Below are positions 47,901-56,641 of a stretch of DNA of 57,646 nucleotides, piece after piece. Source of the DNA: an uncultured Oscillospiraceae bacterium (GTDB lineage Bacteria > Bacillota > Clostridia > Oscillospirales > Oscillospiraceae); contig CAJUAC010000012.1 in assembly GCA_910583885.1 (NCBI GenBank), forward strand, positions 1-57,646. The letters are read 5' to 3'. Made by a program: the position numbers and the translations under genes. The notes under the pieces were generated by a model. The model was not told the origin of the DNA and did no database searches. It saw only the letters and a list, made by a program, of their open reading frames with translations. The first letter of the stretch is position 1, and each line of letters begins with the position of its first letter.

Positions 47901-48459
47901 TTTCACGGAAACCCTGCCAGAGAAATGGAACAGCTTCTGGGGCGGCATTGGGGAGAAAATCTCCGGCTTCTTTGGAGGCTTATGGGATACCGTGAGCGGG
48001 GCCTTCAGCTCCGGTTACTCGGACGCCACAGCGCCAACCCCCCACGCCTGGGGCGGCATTATGACGAAGCCTCACATGGGCATTGTGGCTGAGGCCGGTG
48101 CGGAAAGTATCATCCCCCTGTCCCCATCCAAGCGAAACCGAGGAATCGACCTTTGGGAGCAGACCGGGCAGGCCCTGGGTGTGCGCCCCTATGCCGAGGG
48201 CGGCATCGTCGGGGAAACCGAGGACACGGAGGTCCCCATCACCCCCAGCGGAACCGGCGGAGTCCCCGCCAAAGTAGAAGTTCATCTTGAACTGAGCCCG
48301 CAATTTGTCATTGAAGCGCGGGAGAGTGGGATGGACGAGAACACCATTATCGCCATCATCAAGGCTCACATCAAGGAGATGGTGGACGATATCAGTGACG
48401 AGCTGGCGGAGCGGCTGGCCCGTGTGTTTGCCAATATGCCGGTGAGAGGAGGCGCATAA
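44905..48459 (+). CDS. Tape measure protein
   Basis: An 1184-aa protein that sets tail length. The N-terminal 120 residues are coiled coil; TP901-type conserved part near 120-400 (MSQVKSISGATAEQMMDLNA, KFTASEAGEAFTYMAMAGWK, TNVSMMGETFKYVGAASGAL); Gly/Ala-rich membrane-like stretches (about 600-830); then five 38-residue repeats rich in Trp (FFTETLPTKWGEFWDGVGNF, near 845-1035). The C-terminus has AEAGAESIIPLSPSKRNRGI. It overlaps the frameshift extension by 11 nt. Confidence 0.93.
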   Translation: MAAETYRIEIPVVVEDQTDPGASNATKKVNAFDKVVQQAKDRLDKMNRTKFQVALEAIDKVSAVVGTITGAVRGLAGKAWRVTMSVIDKATAPLRGIINILKNPILQAGAILGISVGLKDTIDTYSSFEATMSQVKSISGATAEQMMDLNAKAKEMGATTKFTASEAGEAFTYMAMAGWKTGDMLNGIEGIMSLAAASGESLATTSDIVTDALTAFGMTAKDSGRFADVLAVASSNANTNVSMMGETFKYVGAASGALGYSIEDVALGIGLMANAGIKASQAGTELNSIFTRLGTNTNGARDAIEDLGISFYKSDGSARAYGDVLKELRAATKNMTQEQKINFANTVAGQRAQAGLLAMLNATEEDYNKLTEAIENCDGAAAAMADTMLDNLAGDMTLLQSAVEGVKISIGERLSPYLRQFVQFITSKMPDVEKAAGKALDFIEGKVKWLKDTIADFTSGEDWANADIWGKLKIAWDKIVAGPFSEWWNGSGKAKITGMMGDLGRTIGSGITAGLLALLGIDTGGAISDGKAIGGAFIDGFMDGFDTEQITTALKNWAGEHKGTVAALGIVLGGKLIGGVAKGVQQARGLVSTIQGILGKGSGAGGMAGAMGSSYATTSMRVTAGVVNVYGNMASNAANAAGAAGRSAMGGLPALPGGGGTPPALPGGTGGAAAAGGLTSASGWLGRLLQVGSKSSVVGADGTLLAVNGGIGGTLGSVGGALGSGATTAAGAAAAGTAAIGGGLLGGAGIISGLIDIFHGTKTSGKEAQTAYATGGSKIGMVGAGAAAGAAIGSVVPVVGTGVGALVGAGIGGLGALGFGDKIGQALSDALDEGGWLNNMGVAISGFFTETLPTKWGEFWDGVGNFFTETVPYALGFAAGKVTTFFTETLPTKWGEFWTGVGNFFTESIPAWWETVKAGAINFFTVTIPQKWTEFWDGIGVFFTETIPAWWEDVKAGAVTFFTETLPTKWTEFWTGVGNFFTETIPAWIDSSLTSAKTFFTETLPEKWNSFWGGIGEKISGFFGGLWDTVSGAFSSGYSDATAPTPHAWGGIMTKPHMGIVAEAGAESIIPLSPSKRNRGIDLWEQTGQALGVRPYAEGGIVGETEDTEVPITPSGTGGVPAKVEVHLELSPQFVIEARESGMDENTIIAIIKAHIKEMVDDISDELAERLARVFANMPVRGGA
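47441..47990 (+). repeat. Five 114-bp repeats within the tape measure gene
   Basis: Units starting near 47441, 47555, 47669, 47783 and 47897 encode 38-residue repeats FFTETLPTKW-x-EFW-x-G(V/I)GNFFTE(T/S)(I/V)PAWW. The spacing is constant, so the copy number can change without frame loss, changing the tape length by about 38 residues each time. Confidence 0.8.
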
Positions 48460-49128
48460 GTGGACGTTTACATTACCGAGAAAGAAACCGGGACCCGTAT
48501 CGCCCTCGCCATGCTCCCGGAAAAGGTGAAGCACAAAGGCAGCGCCAAGTTCCAAAGCTATGACATCATCAACGTGGGCGAGGTGAAGCTCCCCAGGGGA
48601 ACGAAGCTCCTTTCGTTCTCCTGGAGCGGCACCTTCCCCGGCGAGAGCCGAAAATCGGCCAGCTTTATCAAGGCCCACCATTGGAAAGCCCCCAAGGAAA
48701 TGGAGAGCATCTTCGAACGGTGGCGCAAGAACGGAACGGTCCTGATTCTGATGATCACGGAAACCTGGATCAACCACGAGGTCATGGTCAGCGACTACAC
48801 CGGGACGCCCACCGGAGGCTGTGGCGACGTTTCCTACGATGTGACCTTTGTTGAGAACAAGGAGATCAAGATTTACACCACATCGGAGCTGAACATCATG
48901 CCCAGCGCCAAAACCAATGAGAACGGCACCACGGCCACCCGTCCGGAGCCCGCAGCGGCGGCGGCAACGACCTACACCGTGAAAAAGGGCGACAGCCTGT
49001 GGGCCATTGCCAAGAAGTTTCTGGGGGATGGGAGCCGCTATAAGGAGCTGTATGAGCTGAATAAGAGCACCATCGGCAGCAACCCGAACCTAATCTACCC
49101 CGGCCAGACGTTCACGCTTCCCGCGTAA
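48460..49128 (+). CDS. LysM tail assembly protein (XkdP-like)
   Basis: A 222-aa protein: N-terminal beta domain with ITEKETGTRIALAMLPEKVK and KLPRGTK-like elements, then a LysM domain (TYTVKKGDSLWAIAKKFLGD near 167-186, NPNLIYPGQTFTLPA at the end), which binds peptidoglycan or places the tail hub. GTG start with AGAGGAGG. Same order as XkdP in PBSX. Confidence 0.9.
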   Translation: MDVYITEKETGTRIALAMLPEKVKHKGSAKFQSYDIINVGEVKLPRGTKLLSFSWSGTFPGESRKSASFIKAHHWKAPKEMESIFERWRKNGTVLILMITETWINHEVMVSDYTGTPTGGCGDVSYDVTFVENKEIKIYTTSELNIMPSAKTNENGTTATRPEPAAAAATTYTVKKGDSLWAIAKKFLGDGSRYKELYELNKSTIGSNPNLIYPGQTFTLPA

Positions 49129-49138
49129 GGAGGCCGCC

Positions 49139-50140
49139 ATGATCGACATCCGAAAGCTGACCTATAAGCTCGTGGCCATCCTTGAGGATGGAACACAGCT
49201 GGATATCTCCAGGGCGGCGGAAGACCTGGGCTGGGAGGAGGGTGAGGGAGAGATCGCTATGCGGCTCTCCTTCACCGTCCACAACGCCAAGTACCAGGGA
49301 CAGCCCCTTTCCCAGCTGATCAAGCCCGGCTGCATTTCCGCTATCATTGCCGATTGGGGCGACGGTACCGACGAGGTGGCCCGCGGGACTATCGTGGATT
49401 GGGACACCAGCAACAGCGGCAGTTCTGACACGTTCGCCGTCCTGGCCTATGATGAGCTGTTTAATCTCCAAAAAAGCCAGGACAACCGCTATATTACCGC
49501 CGGGACGGGCACAAAGGCCGCAATCTCGGCGGTGTTCAGCGATTGGGGGATTCCCCTTGGAGAGTACACCGGGCCGGATGTGGCCCACGCCAAAACGCTG
49601 TATAAGAACGAGTTCCTGGCGGATATCATCATGGATCTCCTGGACACCGCCGTAAAGCATGGCGCAGAGAAATACGTCGTGCGGGCGAGCAAGGGGACCG
49701 CCAGCGTTCTGAAGCTGGGAAGCAATGAAACCATTTACCACTTCGACGAGGACACCAGCCTGACCGTCACCAAGGATGCCATCAGCACCCAGAACCTTAT
49801 CACCCGTGTCAAGGTAGTGGGCAAGGAGGATGCCGAGGGACGACAGTCTGCGGAGGCGATCATTGACGGCAGGACCGAGTTCGGAATCCGACAGCGTATC
49901 TATAATCGCCAGGAGGATGACGATCTCGGTACCGCTAAGGCAGAGGCGCAGAAGATACTTGATGAGAACGGGGAGCCAGAAAACACCATCAGCTTCCAAG
50001 CTCCAGATGTACCCACCATCCGGAAGGGTGATAAAATCCACGCAAAGACCCGAACGAGGGAGGGGTACTTCATCATCAAGTCGATCCAGCATAATGCCGC
50101 CACCGCCACTATGACCATGGGCGTTGTCCCGGCAGCGTAA
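49139..50140 (+). CDS. Baseplate hub protein (XkdQ/late control D-like)
   Basis: A 333-aa protein with YKLVAILEDGTQLDISRAAE, KSQDNRYITAGTGTKAAISA and TISFQAPDVPTIRKGDKIHA, the pattern of XkdQ and gpD-type hub proteins. It forms the hub between the tube and the spike. TAAGGAGG upstream. Confidence 0.88.
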   Translation: MIDIRKLTYKLVAILEDGTQLDISRAAEDLGWEEGEGEIAMRLSFTVHNAKYQGQPLSQLIKPGCISAIIADWGDGTDEVARGTIVDWDTSNSGSSDTFAVLAYDELFNLQKSQDNRYITAGTGTKAAISAVFSDWGIPLGEYTGPDVAHAKTLYKNEFLADIIMDLLDTAVKHGAEKYVVRASKGTASVLKLGSNETIYHFDEDTSLTVTKDAISTQNLITRVKVVGKEDAEGRQSAEAIIDGRTEFGIRQRIYNRQEDDDLGTAKAEAQKILDENGEPENTISFQAPDVPTIRKGDKIHAKTRTREGYFIIKSIQHNAATATMTMGVVPAA

Positions 50141-50154
50141 AGGAGGGAGCACAC

Positions 50155-50679
50155 ATGAACCCTGCAGAAGGAAACCCTGGCATCAACCATCTGGCGCAGG
50201 CCATTCAGGGCCGTATCCGGCAGAACCAGGACGCCAACAGCGCCCTCCTTCTCGACTTCGGGGAGATCCAGCCGGACTACAGTCTGCTGACCAATACCTA
50301 TCCCATCCCAATCCCCAAGACGGATTACATGGTCTGCCGCCAGCTCACTTTGGGGCCGACCCACGACATCCTGGCAAAAACCCAGGACATCGGCCTGCCA
50401 CACAGCGGCTCCCACATCCACAATACGCACAACCTTACCTGTACCCACCACGGCGGGACGCAGGTTGGCACCACGGGAGAGGCCACCGGCGCAGCGCCGG
50501 ACCCGCCGATTCCGTCGCAGCGGACCGCTGGTGGAGATAGCTCGGACGGAATGCACCAGCACCATGTGCTGATCCCGGAAAAGATGCGAAAGCTGAAGCC
50601 GGGAGACCGCGTTCTCGTTGCCTGGGTGCAGAACGATGCCGTAGTGGTTGACCTGGTCCTCCCCGCCACGGTGCTGTAA
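50155..50679 (+). CDS. Baseplate protein (XkdR-like, DUF2577)
   Basis: A 174-aa protein. The C-terminal VLIPEKMRKLKPGDRVLVAW and the position between XkdQ- and XkdS-like genes match DUF2577/XkdR. The centre is His- and Thr-rich (GSHIHNTHNLTCTHHGG), perhaps for metal binding in the spike. AAAGGAGGG upstream. Confidence 0.8.
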   Translation: MNPAEGNPGINHLAQAIQGRIRQNQDANSALLLDFGEIQPDYSLLTNTYPIPIPKTDYMVCRQLTLGPTHDILAKTQDIGLPHSGSHIHNTHNLTCTHHGGTQVGTTGEATGAAPDPPIPSQRTAGGDSSDGMHQHHVLIPEKMRKLKPGDRVLVAWVQNDAVVVDLVLPATVL

Positions 50680-50689
50680 GGAGGGGCCT

Positions 50690-51136
50690 ATGGCAGAAAC
50701 CTTATTCCCGGTATTCCCGGTACCAGAAATCAATGTACTCACCGCAGCTAAGGAGCGAAAATACCGGCACAGTGTCAACTTCGACTATGAAACGGGCGAC
50801 TTCCTCCGCGATGGCTCTGGCAACATGATTCCGGCTGACGGCCGGGAGGCATACCGCCAGTGGTGCCTGAAGGTGGTAATGACAGAGCGTTTTACCTGTT
50901 TGTCTTACACCACCGACATTGGCACCGAAATGATAGAGGCGCTCGCCCAAGCGGACCGGGCCGCAGTGGAAAGTGCCATTGAGCGCACCATCAACGAGGC
51001 GCTCATGGTGAACCCCAAAACCGAGTATGTTCGAGACTATGTCTTTACCTGGCAAAACGAAACCCTGCACTGCACCTTCAATGTCAAGGGGCAAAATTGG
51101 GAGGAGCAGGTCCTCAGCATCAACATTCCATTGTGA
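50690..51136 (+). CDS. Baseplate protein (XkdS/W-like, DUF2634)
   Basis: A 148-aa protein with NFDYETGDFLRDGSGNMIPA, YRQWCLKVVMTERFTCLSYT and the late NVKGQNWEEQ, the XkdS/DUF2634 pattern. It is a wedge component. ATG 50690 with AAGGAGG; the frame opens earlier at 50648. Confidence 0.85.
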   Translation: MAETLFPVFPVPEINVLTAAKERKYRHSVNFDYETGDFLRDGSGNMIPADGREAYRQWCLKVVMTERFTCLSYTTDIGTEMIEALAQADRAAVESAIERTINEALMVNPKTEYVRDYVFTWQNETLHCTFNVKGQNWEEQVLSINIPL

Positions 51137-51150
51137 CAGGAGGTGAACTT

Positions 51151-52293
51151 ATGGCCGAATTTATTATGCCGGATTGGCTTAGAAATCAAGATGCGGAAAC
51201 CATCCATCAAAGGATGATGTCTCGGCTCCCGCCGGACATCGACAATACCGAAGGAGGCTTTCCCTGGGACTTCACGAAGCCGACAGCACTGGAAAAGGCG
51301 GAGCTCCTGCAGTTCCACCTGGTGGAAACTCTTAGAATCATGTTCCCGGAGTGGTCCTATGGCGAATATCTGAACCTCCACGCCAAACGGATTTGCTTGA
51401 CCCGCCGGGCTGCTGGTTATGCCTATGCCAAGGTTGAGGTTGAGGGAATCCCCGGAACCATCATCCCAGCTGGTTTCGCCTTCGCCGTCCCCTCGGTCAA
51501 CTCCCAGCCTGCTATCGAATACCGAACCGAGGAGGCGGTTGAGATCACGGAGGACGGCAAAGCCACCGTCGGTGTCCTTGCGGTGCTGCCTGGAACCAGC
51601 GGGAACGTCCCTGCCGATGCCATTGTTTTGATGGCGTCCCCTATGCGGGGCATCACCGCCATCAAAAATCCAGAGAAAGCCTCCGGTGGCACCGAGGAGG
51701 AAAGTGACGATAGCCTACGGGCCCGAATCATGGAGATCGAGCAGGGACTCGACACAGGCTTTGTCGGCTGCGATGCGGACTATATCCGCTGGGCCAAAGA
51801 AGTGCCAGGCGTTGGCAATCCGTTTGTGATTGCCAATTGGGACCCCGCGGTAAAGAACAGTGTGAAGCTGGTGGTGCTGGATGCCAACGGCGAACCGGCC
51901 AACGATCACATCCTGGAGCTGGTCTATGACCACATCATGTCGCCGGGTGACCGGCTCAACCGGAAGGCGCCTATTGGGGCCATCTTGACTGTTGTGGCTC
52001 CGGTTATGAAGGAGATCGCCTATTCCTTCAGTGCGTCCTTAATGGATGGCTACGATGCCGCCACAGTGGCCGACAGCATCACGGCATCCATCCAGCAGTA
52101 TTACATCAAAGCCAAGGATGAGGGGCTGGTGCAATATATCAAGATTCACGCTATCATTACCCAGACCCCCGGCATCTATGACTTTACGCACCTGACCATG
52201 AACGGCGACATAGAAAACATCGCCATCGCTCTGGATGAATACCCAGGAACCGTGTCCATTGACCTGGGCATCCCGAGGGAGGTGGGCGGGTAA
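51151..52293 (+). CDS. Baseplate J-like protein (XkdT)
   Basis: A 380-aa wedge protein with FPWDFTKPTALEKAELLQFH, RRAAGYAYAKVEVEGIPGTI, GTEEESDDSLRARIMEIEQG and PGVGNPFVIANWDP, the baseplate J pattern. ATG 51151 with AGGAGG; the frame opens at 51097. Stop overlaps the next start. Confidence 0.93.
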   Translation: MAEFIMPDWLRNQDAETIHQRMMSRLPPDIDNTEGGFPWDFTKPTALEKAELLQFHLVETLRIMFPEWSYGEYLNLHAKRICLTRRAAGYAYAKVEVEGIPGTIIPAGFAFAVPSVNSQPAIEYRTEEAVEITEDGKATVGVLAVLPGTSGNVPADAIVLMASPMRGITAIKNPEKASGGTEEESDDSLRARIMEIEQGLDTGFVGCDADYIRWAKEVPGVGNPFVIANWDPAVKNSVKLVVLDANGEPANDHILELVYDHIMSPGDRLNRKAPIGAILTVVAPVMKEIAYSFSASLMDGYDAATVADSITASIQQYYIKAKDEGLVQYIKIHAIITQTPGIYDFTHLTMNGDIENIAIALDEYPGTVSIDLGIPREVGG

Positions 52294-53192
52294 TGGCAAT
52301 CGACCTGGAGCACTTCCCGACCAATGAGACCGCACTTCGAATGATGGAGACGATCTCGCCCATTTACCAGAAGTCCTACGTCGGCAAGTGGATATTCGAG
52401 ATTATGGGCTTGGAAATGGGCGAGGCCAGGGCGTATTTTGAAGAACTGCGCCAGCAGCCTTTCCCGGAGCGGACCACCTGGGCCATTGAATATTGGGAGC
52501 GGCGATACGCCATCACCCCGAAGCCCACTGATGATCTTGAAACCAGGCGTCGGAATATCATCATGAAGCGTGGTGCCCGGCTCCCGATGAATCCTGCTCG
52601 GGTGGAGCAGATCGTCGACGGCCTGACAGGTGGGACCTCGACGGTAACAGAGAACGTGGATGATTACACATTCCGAGTTACTATTGATGGGATGGCCCTC
52701 GGGATGAATATGCCTAACGTAATCAAGGAGCTCAGGAAGAAAAAACCATCCCATCAGAATTTTGAATACTCTGTGGTCCTTCGGGCCAAAGAACCCGCTA
52801 CGCTTCGGCTTGGCGGGCTAATTGCATCGGTCGTGCGCTTTCCTCTGCCACAGGTGTCCGATCACTTCTGCTTCGAAGACACGCTTCATGCAGGGGGACA
52901 TCTTAACTCGATTGTCCTCCAGCCAATCCCGGTCGTGGAAGATGCGTTGAAGTTCCAAAGAACAATCTATCTTGGTGGACGCATGGCGGAGACGTCCAGC
53001 CTGCCCACCCCGACTATCAAAGACCGATTCATGTTCCGCAGCTCTGTCCAAGCGGGTGGAGGCTTCTCTCCTGGAGCATCGCTCCCTGTGCCTAATTTAC
53101 CTGATGGCATAGGGATGACTTACACAGGCAGAGTCGGTGGGAGAACCATGAACATAACCACCATTCCCGTGCCGGAGCTCCCGGCGGATTAA
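52293..53192 (+). CDS. Tail protein (XkdU-like, DUF2313) with extra C-terminal domain
   Basis: A 299-aa protein. Residues 1-180 match YmfQ/XkdU (YVGKWIFEIMGLEMGEARAY, WAIEYWERRYAITPKPTDDL, RRRNIIMKRGARLPMNPARV). The last 120 residues have three similar beta units (LPQVSDHFCFEDTLHAGGHL, VVEDALKFQRTIYLGGRMAE, TIKDRFMFRSSVQAGGGFSP), probably an attachment part for the fibres. Coupled to the baseplate J gene. Confidence 0.85.
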   Translation: MAIDLEHFPTNETALRMMETISPIYQKSYVGKWIFEIMGLEMGEARAYFEELRQQPFPERTTWAIEYWERRYAITPKPTDDLETRRRNIIMKRGARLPMNPARVEQIVDGLTGGTSTVTENVDDYTFRVTIDGMALGMNMPNVIKELRKKKPSHQNFEYSVVLRAKEPATLRLGGLIASVVRFPLPQVSDHFCFEDTLHAGGHLNSIVLQPIPVVEDALKFQRTIYLGGRMAETSSLPTPTIKDRFMFRSSVQAGGGFSPGASLPVPNLPDGIGMTYTGRVGGRTMNITTIPVPELPAD

Positions 53193-53216
53193 AACAGAGA
53201 AAAGGAGGGCATCAAT

Positions 53217-54197
53217 TTGGATTACGGATATAAACCTACAACTATGGGCCGTGAAATTTTGGCCGCCTGCATGGCGCTCGGTGCGCCACTGGAGCTGACA
53301 CGGGTGTCGGTGGGCGACGGAAAAGTATCGGAGGATGTGAACCTTGCGGATATGCACAGCTTGGTTCATTACGTCGCTGAAGGGACCATTGGCGACAGGC
53401 GCCATGAGGAGAATAGGCTCTATCTGACCATCCAGTATCACAACAACGAGGAGCACGCTGACGTCGGCACGTTCCTTCTGTCGGAGTTCATTGTTTACGC
53501 CAGGCACCCCGCCACCGGCAAAGAGGAGGATCTTCTCTACGCTACGTTGGGGGACTACTGCCAGTCCGTACCGCCCTATGCTGTCGGATTCCCACCCGGT
53601 GTCTGGAACTTCCCCCTGGTGCTCATTGTCTCCGATGAGATCAATGTTTCTGTATCTTCCCCCGCCGGGCTGGTCACCTATGAGGACCTCATCCGGCTCA
53701 TCGAAAGCAGTGCCCTCGGCGCGACAAACCTCGATATCATCATCCCTGCCAGCGGCTGGCTGCCGGATACCGACACCAATGGCACATACCCCATCTGCTG
53801 TAATATTCCGGTTGAGAATGCTACGGAAAAGATGGTTCCTATGGTCACTGTATGGCCGGAGTGCATGGAGCTTGCCGAGGTTTGTAAATTGAGCCCCAGT
53901 GCCCGGACCATCCAAGGTGCTGTGCGGGTGTATGCGATGAGGGAACCCGAAAAGCCTATCCAAGCGAGCTTGGCGCTGCTGGGTACTTCTCCCTTCATCA
54001 GTTTGGATGGAATTCCTGGGGACAGTAGCACCCGAACCCTGCCCATAGCCAGCGCAACCACTCTCGGCGGCGTAAAGGTCCAGGAGGGCTCCGGCCTGGT
54101 GGTCGATGGAAGCGGCAACATTGCCATCGACGCTGCGGTTGAGCAGGATGCTGAGAGCATCTATGACGGTTCCAAAGCCAATATCGGCCAGGAATAA
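53217..54197 (+). CDS. Tail fibre protein (DUF3751-like N-terminus)
   Basis: A 326-aa protein starting DYGYKPTTMGREILAACMAL, then LTRVSVGDGKVSEDVNLADM and NNEEHADVGTFLLSEFIVYA, as in DUF3751-type fibre N-termini that bind the baseplate. The C-terminal ATTLGGVKVQEGSGLVVDGS is a collagen-like or trimeric fibre motif common in phage fibres. TTG start with AAAGGAGGG. Confidence 0.82.
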   Translation: MDYGYKPTTMGREILAACMALGAPLELTRVSVGDGKVSEDVNLADMHSLVHYVAEGTIGDRRHEENRLYLTIQYHNNEEHADVGTFLLSEFIVYARHPATGKEEDLLYATLGDYCQSVPPYAVGFPPGVWNFPLVLIVSDEINVSVSSPAGLVTYEDLIRLIESSALGATNLDIIIPASGWLPDTDTNGTYPICCNIPVENATEKMVPMVTVWPECMELAEVCKLSPSARTIQGAVRVYAMREPEKPIQASLALLGTSPFISLDGIPGDSSTRTLPIASATTLGGVKVQEGSGLVVDGSGNIAIDAAVEQDAESIYDGSKANIGQE

Positions 54198-54235
54198 TTA
54201 GGCGGTCCAATCCGCAAATGAGGAGGTGAACTGTA

Positions 54236-54451
54236 ATGCCTGATGCGACTGAGGCTCCGAAGAAGGTTATCACGCTGGATTCCATGAAGGTTCTGGTGGA
54301 TAAGATCAAGGAGGATTTTGCGACCAACGCATCTGTTGACAAGCGGATCAAGGAAGCGGGAGGCGTCGGCCTGTCCGATGCCTCTGAGGCCGAGATCCTC
54401 GCCTTGTTCGACGATCCCCCCGCCGAGGAGGGGCTCGAGAGCAACACTTAA
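54236..54451 (+). CDS. Small fibre-associated protein
   Basis: A 71-aa acidic protein (KKVITLDSMKVLVDKIKEDF) whose start resembles the N-terminal module of the next two genes. AGGAGG upstream. It may be a small fibre segment or chaperone. A 12-bp hairpin (about 54459-54496) follows. Confidence 0.55.
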   Translation: MPDATEAPKKVITLDSMKVLVDKIKEDFATNASVDKRIKEAGGVGLSDASEAEILALFDDPPAEEGLESNT

Positions 54452-54534
54452 GCCGACCACGGAGGGTGCGGTGCGGCCGGGAATCGCGCCCTCCGTACAA
54501 GTCCCGGTAATTACTTTTATGGAGGATTACCACA

Positions 54535-55089
54535 ATGAAACTGATTACTTTGCAGAACCTGTCCACCTTTGCGGATGAGATCAAGGCCCGGTACGCCAAG
54601 CAGGACGCACTGGATGCGCTTGCCCAGCGCATTGAAGATCTGGAGGCCGTTGGCGGCGAGCCCAACGTTATCACCGAGGTGAAGGTTAACGGCACCGCCC
54701 AGGTCATTGATGGCAAGGCCGTGAACATCGCTATGCCGACCAAGGTGTCCGAGCTGTCCAACGACAGCAAGTTCCAGACCGACACCGATGTGGCCGCTAC
54801 TGTAGCCGCCGCCAACCACCTGAAGCGTAAGCCTGTGGCCTCTGTGGATGATATCGACCTGGAAGCTGCGGATGCCGACCAGTACATCTACATGGTGCCC
54901 AAGACCGACGGCAAAAACGGCGACAAGTACGACGAGTACATGGTCATTGATGGCCATCTGGAGCCTGTGGGTGATTGGGCGGTTGATCTCACCGACTACA
55001 TGAAGACGGGTGATGTCGAGACGATCACCAGCGATGAGGTTAAGGCGCTGCTGGCGGACAGCACCGAGGCCGAGCCCGAGGGCGAGTAA
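54535..55089 (+). CDS. Fibre-like protein with repeated upper-fibre module
   Basis: A 184-aa protein beginning MKLITLQNLSTFADEIKARY, then coiled coil (DALDALAQRIEDLEAVGG), VDNGKAVNIAMPTKVSELSN-type sequence and ASVDDIDLEAADADQYIYMV. This combination is typical of upper tail-fibre proteins of Firmicute phages. TGGAGG upstream. Confidence 0.65.
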   Translation: MKLITLQNLSTFADEIKARYAKQDALDALAQRIEDLEAVGGEPNVITEVKVNGTAQVIDGKAVNIAMPTKVSELSNDSKFQTDTDVAATVAAANHLKRKPVASVDDIDLEAADADQYIYMVPKTDGKNGDKYDEYMVIDGHLEPVGDWAVDLTDYMKTGDVETITSDEVKALLADSTEAEPEGE

Positions 55090-55123
55090 GCACCGACAAT
55101 CTGATAAAAAGGGGGAGTAAGGC

Positions 55124-55651
55124 TTGAAACTTTTAGGCTCCGACGGCCTGAAAACCCTGGGTGAATACCTGAAACAGACCATGAAAACGGCGGACGGCTT
55201 GACGTCCGTCGTTTCTAGTATGGGCCAGGACATTCAGGGGCTGACGGGGCAGCTCGCAGGTGCTCTCCAAGAGGTTGAGAACTGTCTGAACGAGCTAGAT
55301 GCCGTTAAGGCTAATACTGCTGTCAGGCAGGAATTTGCCTTAGCTGCTGACAGCTGGACCGAGAATTTTGACGAGATCGTGCCTATTTCTGGGTATCCAC
55401 ACTGTTGCGCTTTAGCGGTTGCGGGTGTGACTGCCAATTCCCGGATTGATGCAGTTCTCGATGCGGCCAGCACGGATATAGCGGCCGCCTGCGGGCTTTG
55501 CCCTACTACAGAAACTGCGGATGGGATTGTGATCTTCAGAAGCCGCCTGGTGCCGGAAACAAGCATCGGCGGTCAAATCTACATCATGCAGGGACCTGAA
55601 GCTGCTGGGACCGACGGTGACCAGACACCAGAAAAGAAGGAGGAGAATTAG
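55124..55651 (+). CDS. Fibre-like protein
   Basis: A 175-aa protein; N-terminal SDGLKTLGEYLKQTMKTADG and coiled coil, then a beta-rich domain (EIVPISGYPHCCALAVAGVT, SRIDAVLDAASTDIAAACGL) like the 'adhesin' C-termini of Firmicute fibres. TTG start with GGGGGAG. Likely trimeric. Confidence 0.6.
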   Translation: MKLLGSDGLKTLGEYLKQTMKTADGLTSVVSSMGQDIQGLTGQLAGALQEVENCLNELDAVKANTAVRQEFALAADSWTENFDEIVPISGYPHCCALAVAGVTANSRIDAVLDAASTDIAAACGLCPTTETADGIVIFRSRLVPETSIGGQIYIMQGPEAAGTDGDQTPEKKEEN

Positions 55652-55654
55652 GCC

Positions 55655-55840
55655 ATGGCACTCGGTACCGTAAATGTGCCTGGTGTTACCAGGCGTGACT
55701 TGGACGAAATCAACGAGTCTATGAACGCCATCCTCCGGATGATCATGATAGGCGAAGTGATGCTCCCGCTTAGTGATCAGGCCGGGCAGGTGCTTTGCAC
55801 TGAGGATGGGACAGCAATTTTCGCCGTGAAGAAATTGTAA
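55655..55840 (+). CDS. Small fibre-region protein
   Basis: A 61-aa protein (MALGTVNVPGVTRRDLDEIN) with AAGGAGGAG upstream. Not recognised; seems to be a short accessory of the fibre set. Confidence 0.55.
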   Translation: MALGTVNVPGVTRRDLDEINESMNAILRMIMIGEVMLPLSDQAGQVLCTEDGTAIFAVKKL

Positions 55841-55852
55841 GGAGGACAGAGA

Positions 55853-56302
55853 ATGAGCATTAACCAGAATGCGGGCATTAAAACGACTGATTTGCCGCTC
55901 AGCGCGGCTGTTCAGAGCACCGACGCTATGCTCGTGAATTTGGAGGTTGGAGTCGGACAGGTGCCTTTCAGTGTAGCCAGCGAGTTCTTCAAGAATGAGC
56001 TGAAGCCTACTGTGCAGACGGAGGCCGCTGCCCAGATCAGTGCGCAGGAGAGCGCCGAGAAGGGGAGCGTGACCATCACCAACAACCAAGCGTACCCGTT
56101 CAATGCGGGGATCGCTACGGTTGCCCTGGGCACACCCCGGAAGAATCTGGACTACATCACCAACGTTGAGATTGCGGCAGCCGTGGGCAACGTCCAGGCC
56201 ATTGAGGTGTACGACAAGCAGCTCAACGGCTTTAAAATCCGCTATGATGGCTCGGCCACTTCGGTCACCATCAAATATTATGTTACGGGAGGAATGCAGT
56301 AA
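55853..56302 (+). CDS. Fibre-region protein with beta-rich C-terminus
   Basis: A 149-aa protein: TTDLPLSAAVQSTDAMLVNL, then SVTITNNQAYPFNAGIATVA and YVTGGMQ. The second half resembles receptor-binding or fibre-tip beta domains. TAAGGAGG upstream; its stop overlaps the next start. Confidence 0.6.
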   Translation: MSINQNAGIKTTDLPLSAAVQSTDAMLVNLEVGVGQVPFSVASEFFKNELKPTVQTEAAAQISAQESAEKGSVTITNNQAYPFNAGIATVALGTPRKNLDYITNVEIAAAVGNVQAIEVYDKQLNGFKIRYDGSATSVTIKYYVTGGMQ

Positions 56303-56637
56303 TGAACATCATCCACAAGAACGAGGGGACGAAGATCCCCTACACCGTCAGCGGCAGCAAGATCACCTTCGACGATGAGGTGATGTACAACCTCACCAAG
56401 TATGAGCGGGACGAGGCCAGCCACATTGACCTGTGCCGGGATAAGTTCGGCAATCTGGTGTCCGGCGTGATCCCCGGCACGGCGGAGCGTTATGTGGCTC
56501 AGATCGACATCCCCGCTCGCCGCTACAACTATGTGCCGGATGGCGTGGACGAGGACGGCAACCCCAAGCAGAAGCAGGTGGCCGAGCCTCTGGACATGGA
56601 GCGCGTGACGCTGACGCTCTGGAGCGTGGAGGGCTAA
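56302..56637 (+). CDS. Small protein before the DGR-target-like gene
   Basis: A 111-aa protein (NIIHKNEGTKIPYTVSGSKI, then LVSGVIPGTAERYVAQIDIP), coupled by TAATG to the gene before. It lies 4 nt before the next gene. It could be a fibre part or a chaperone of the variable protein. Not recognised. Confidence 0.6.
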   Translation: MNIIHKNEGTKIPYTVSGSKITFDDEVMYNLTKYERDEASHIDLCRDKFGNLVSGVIPGTAERYVAQIDIPARRYNYVPDGVDEDGNPKQKQVAEPLDMERVTLTLWSVEG

Positions 56638-56641
56638 AAAG

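Noticed and set aside
54452..54534. tRNA or small RNA between fibre genes
   Set aside because: There is a GC-rich hairpin (about 54459-54496) but no cloverleaf, no T-loop sequence and no promoter.
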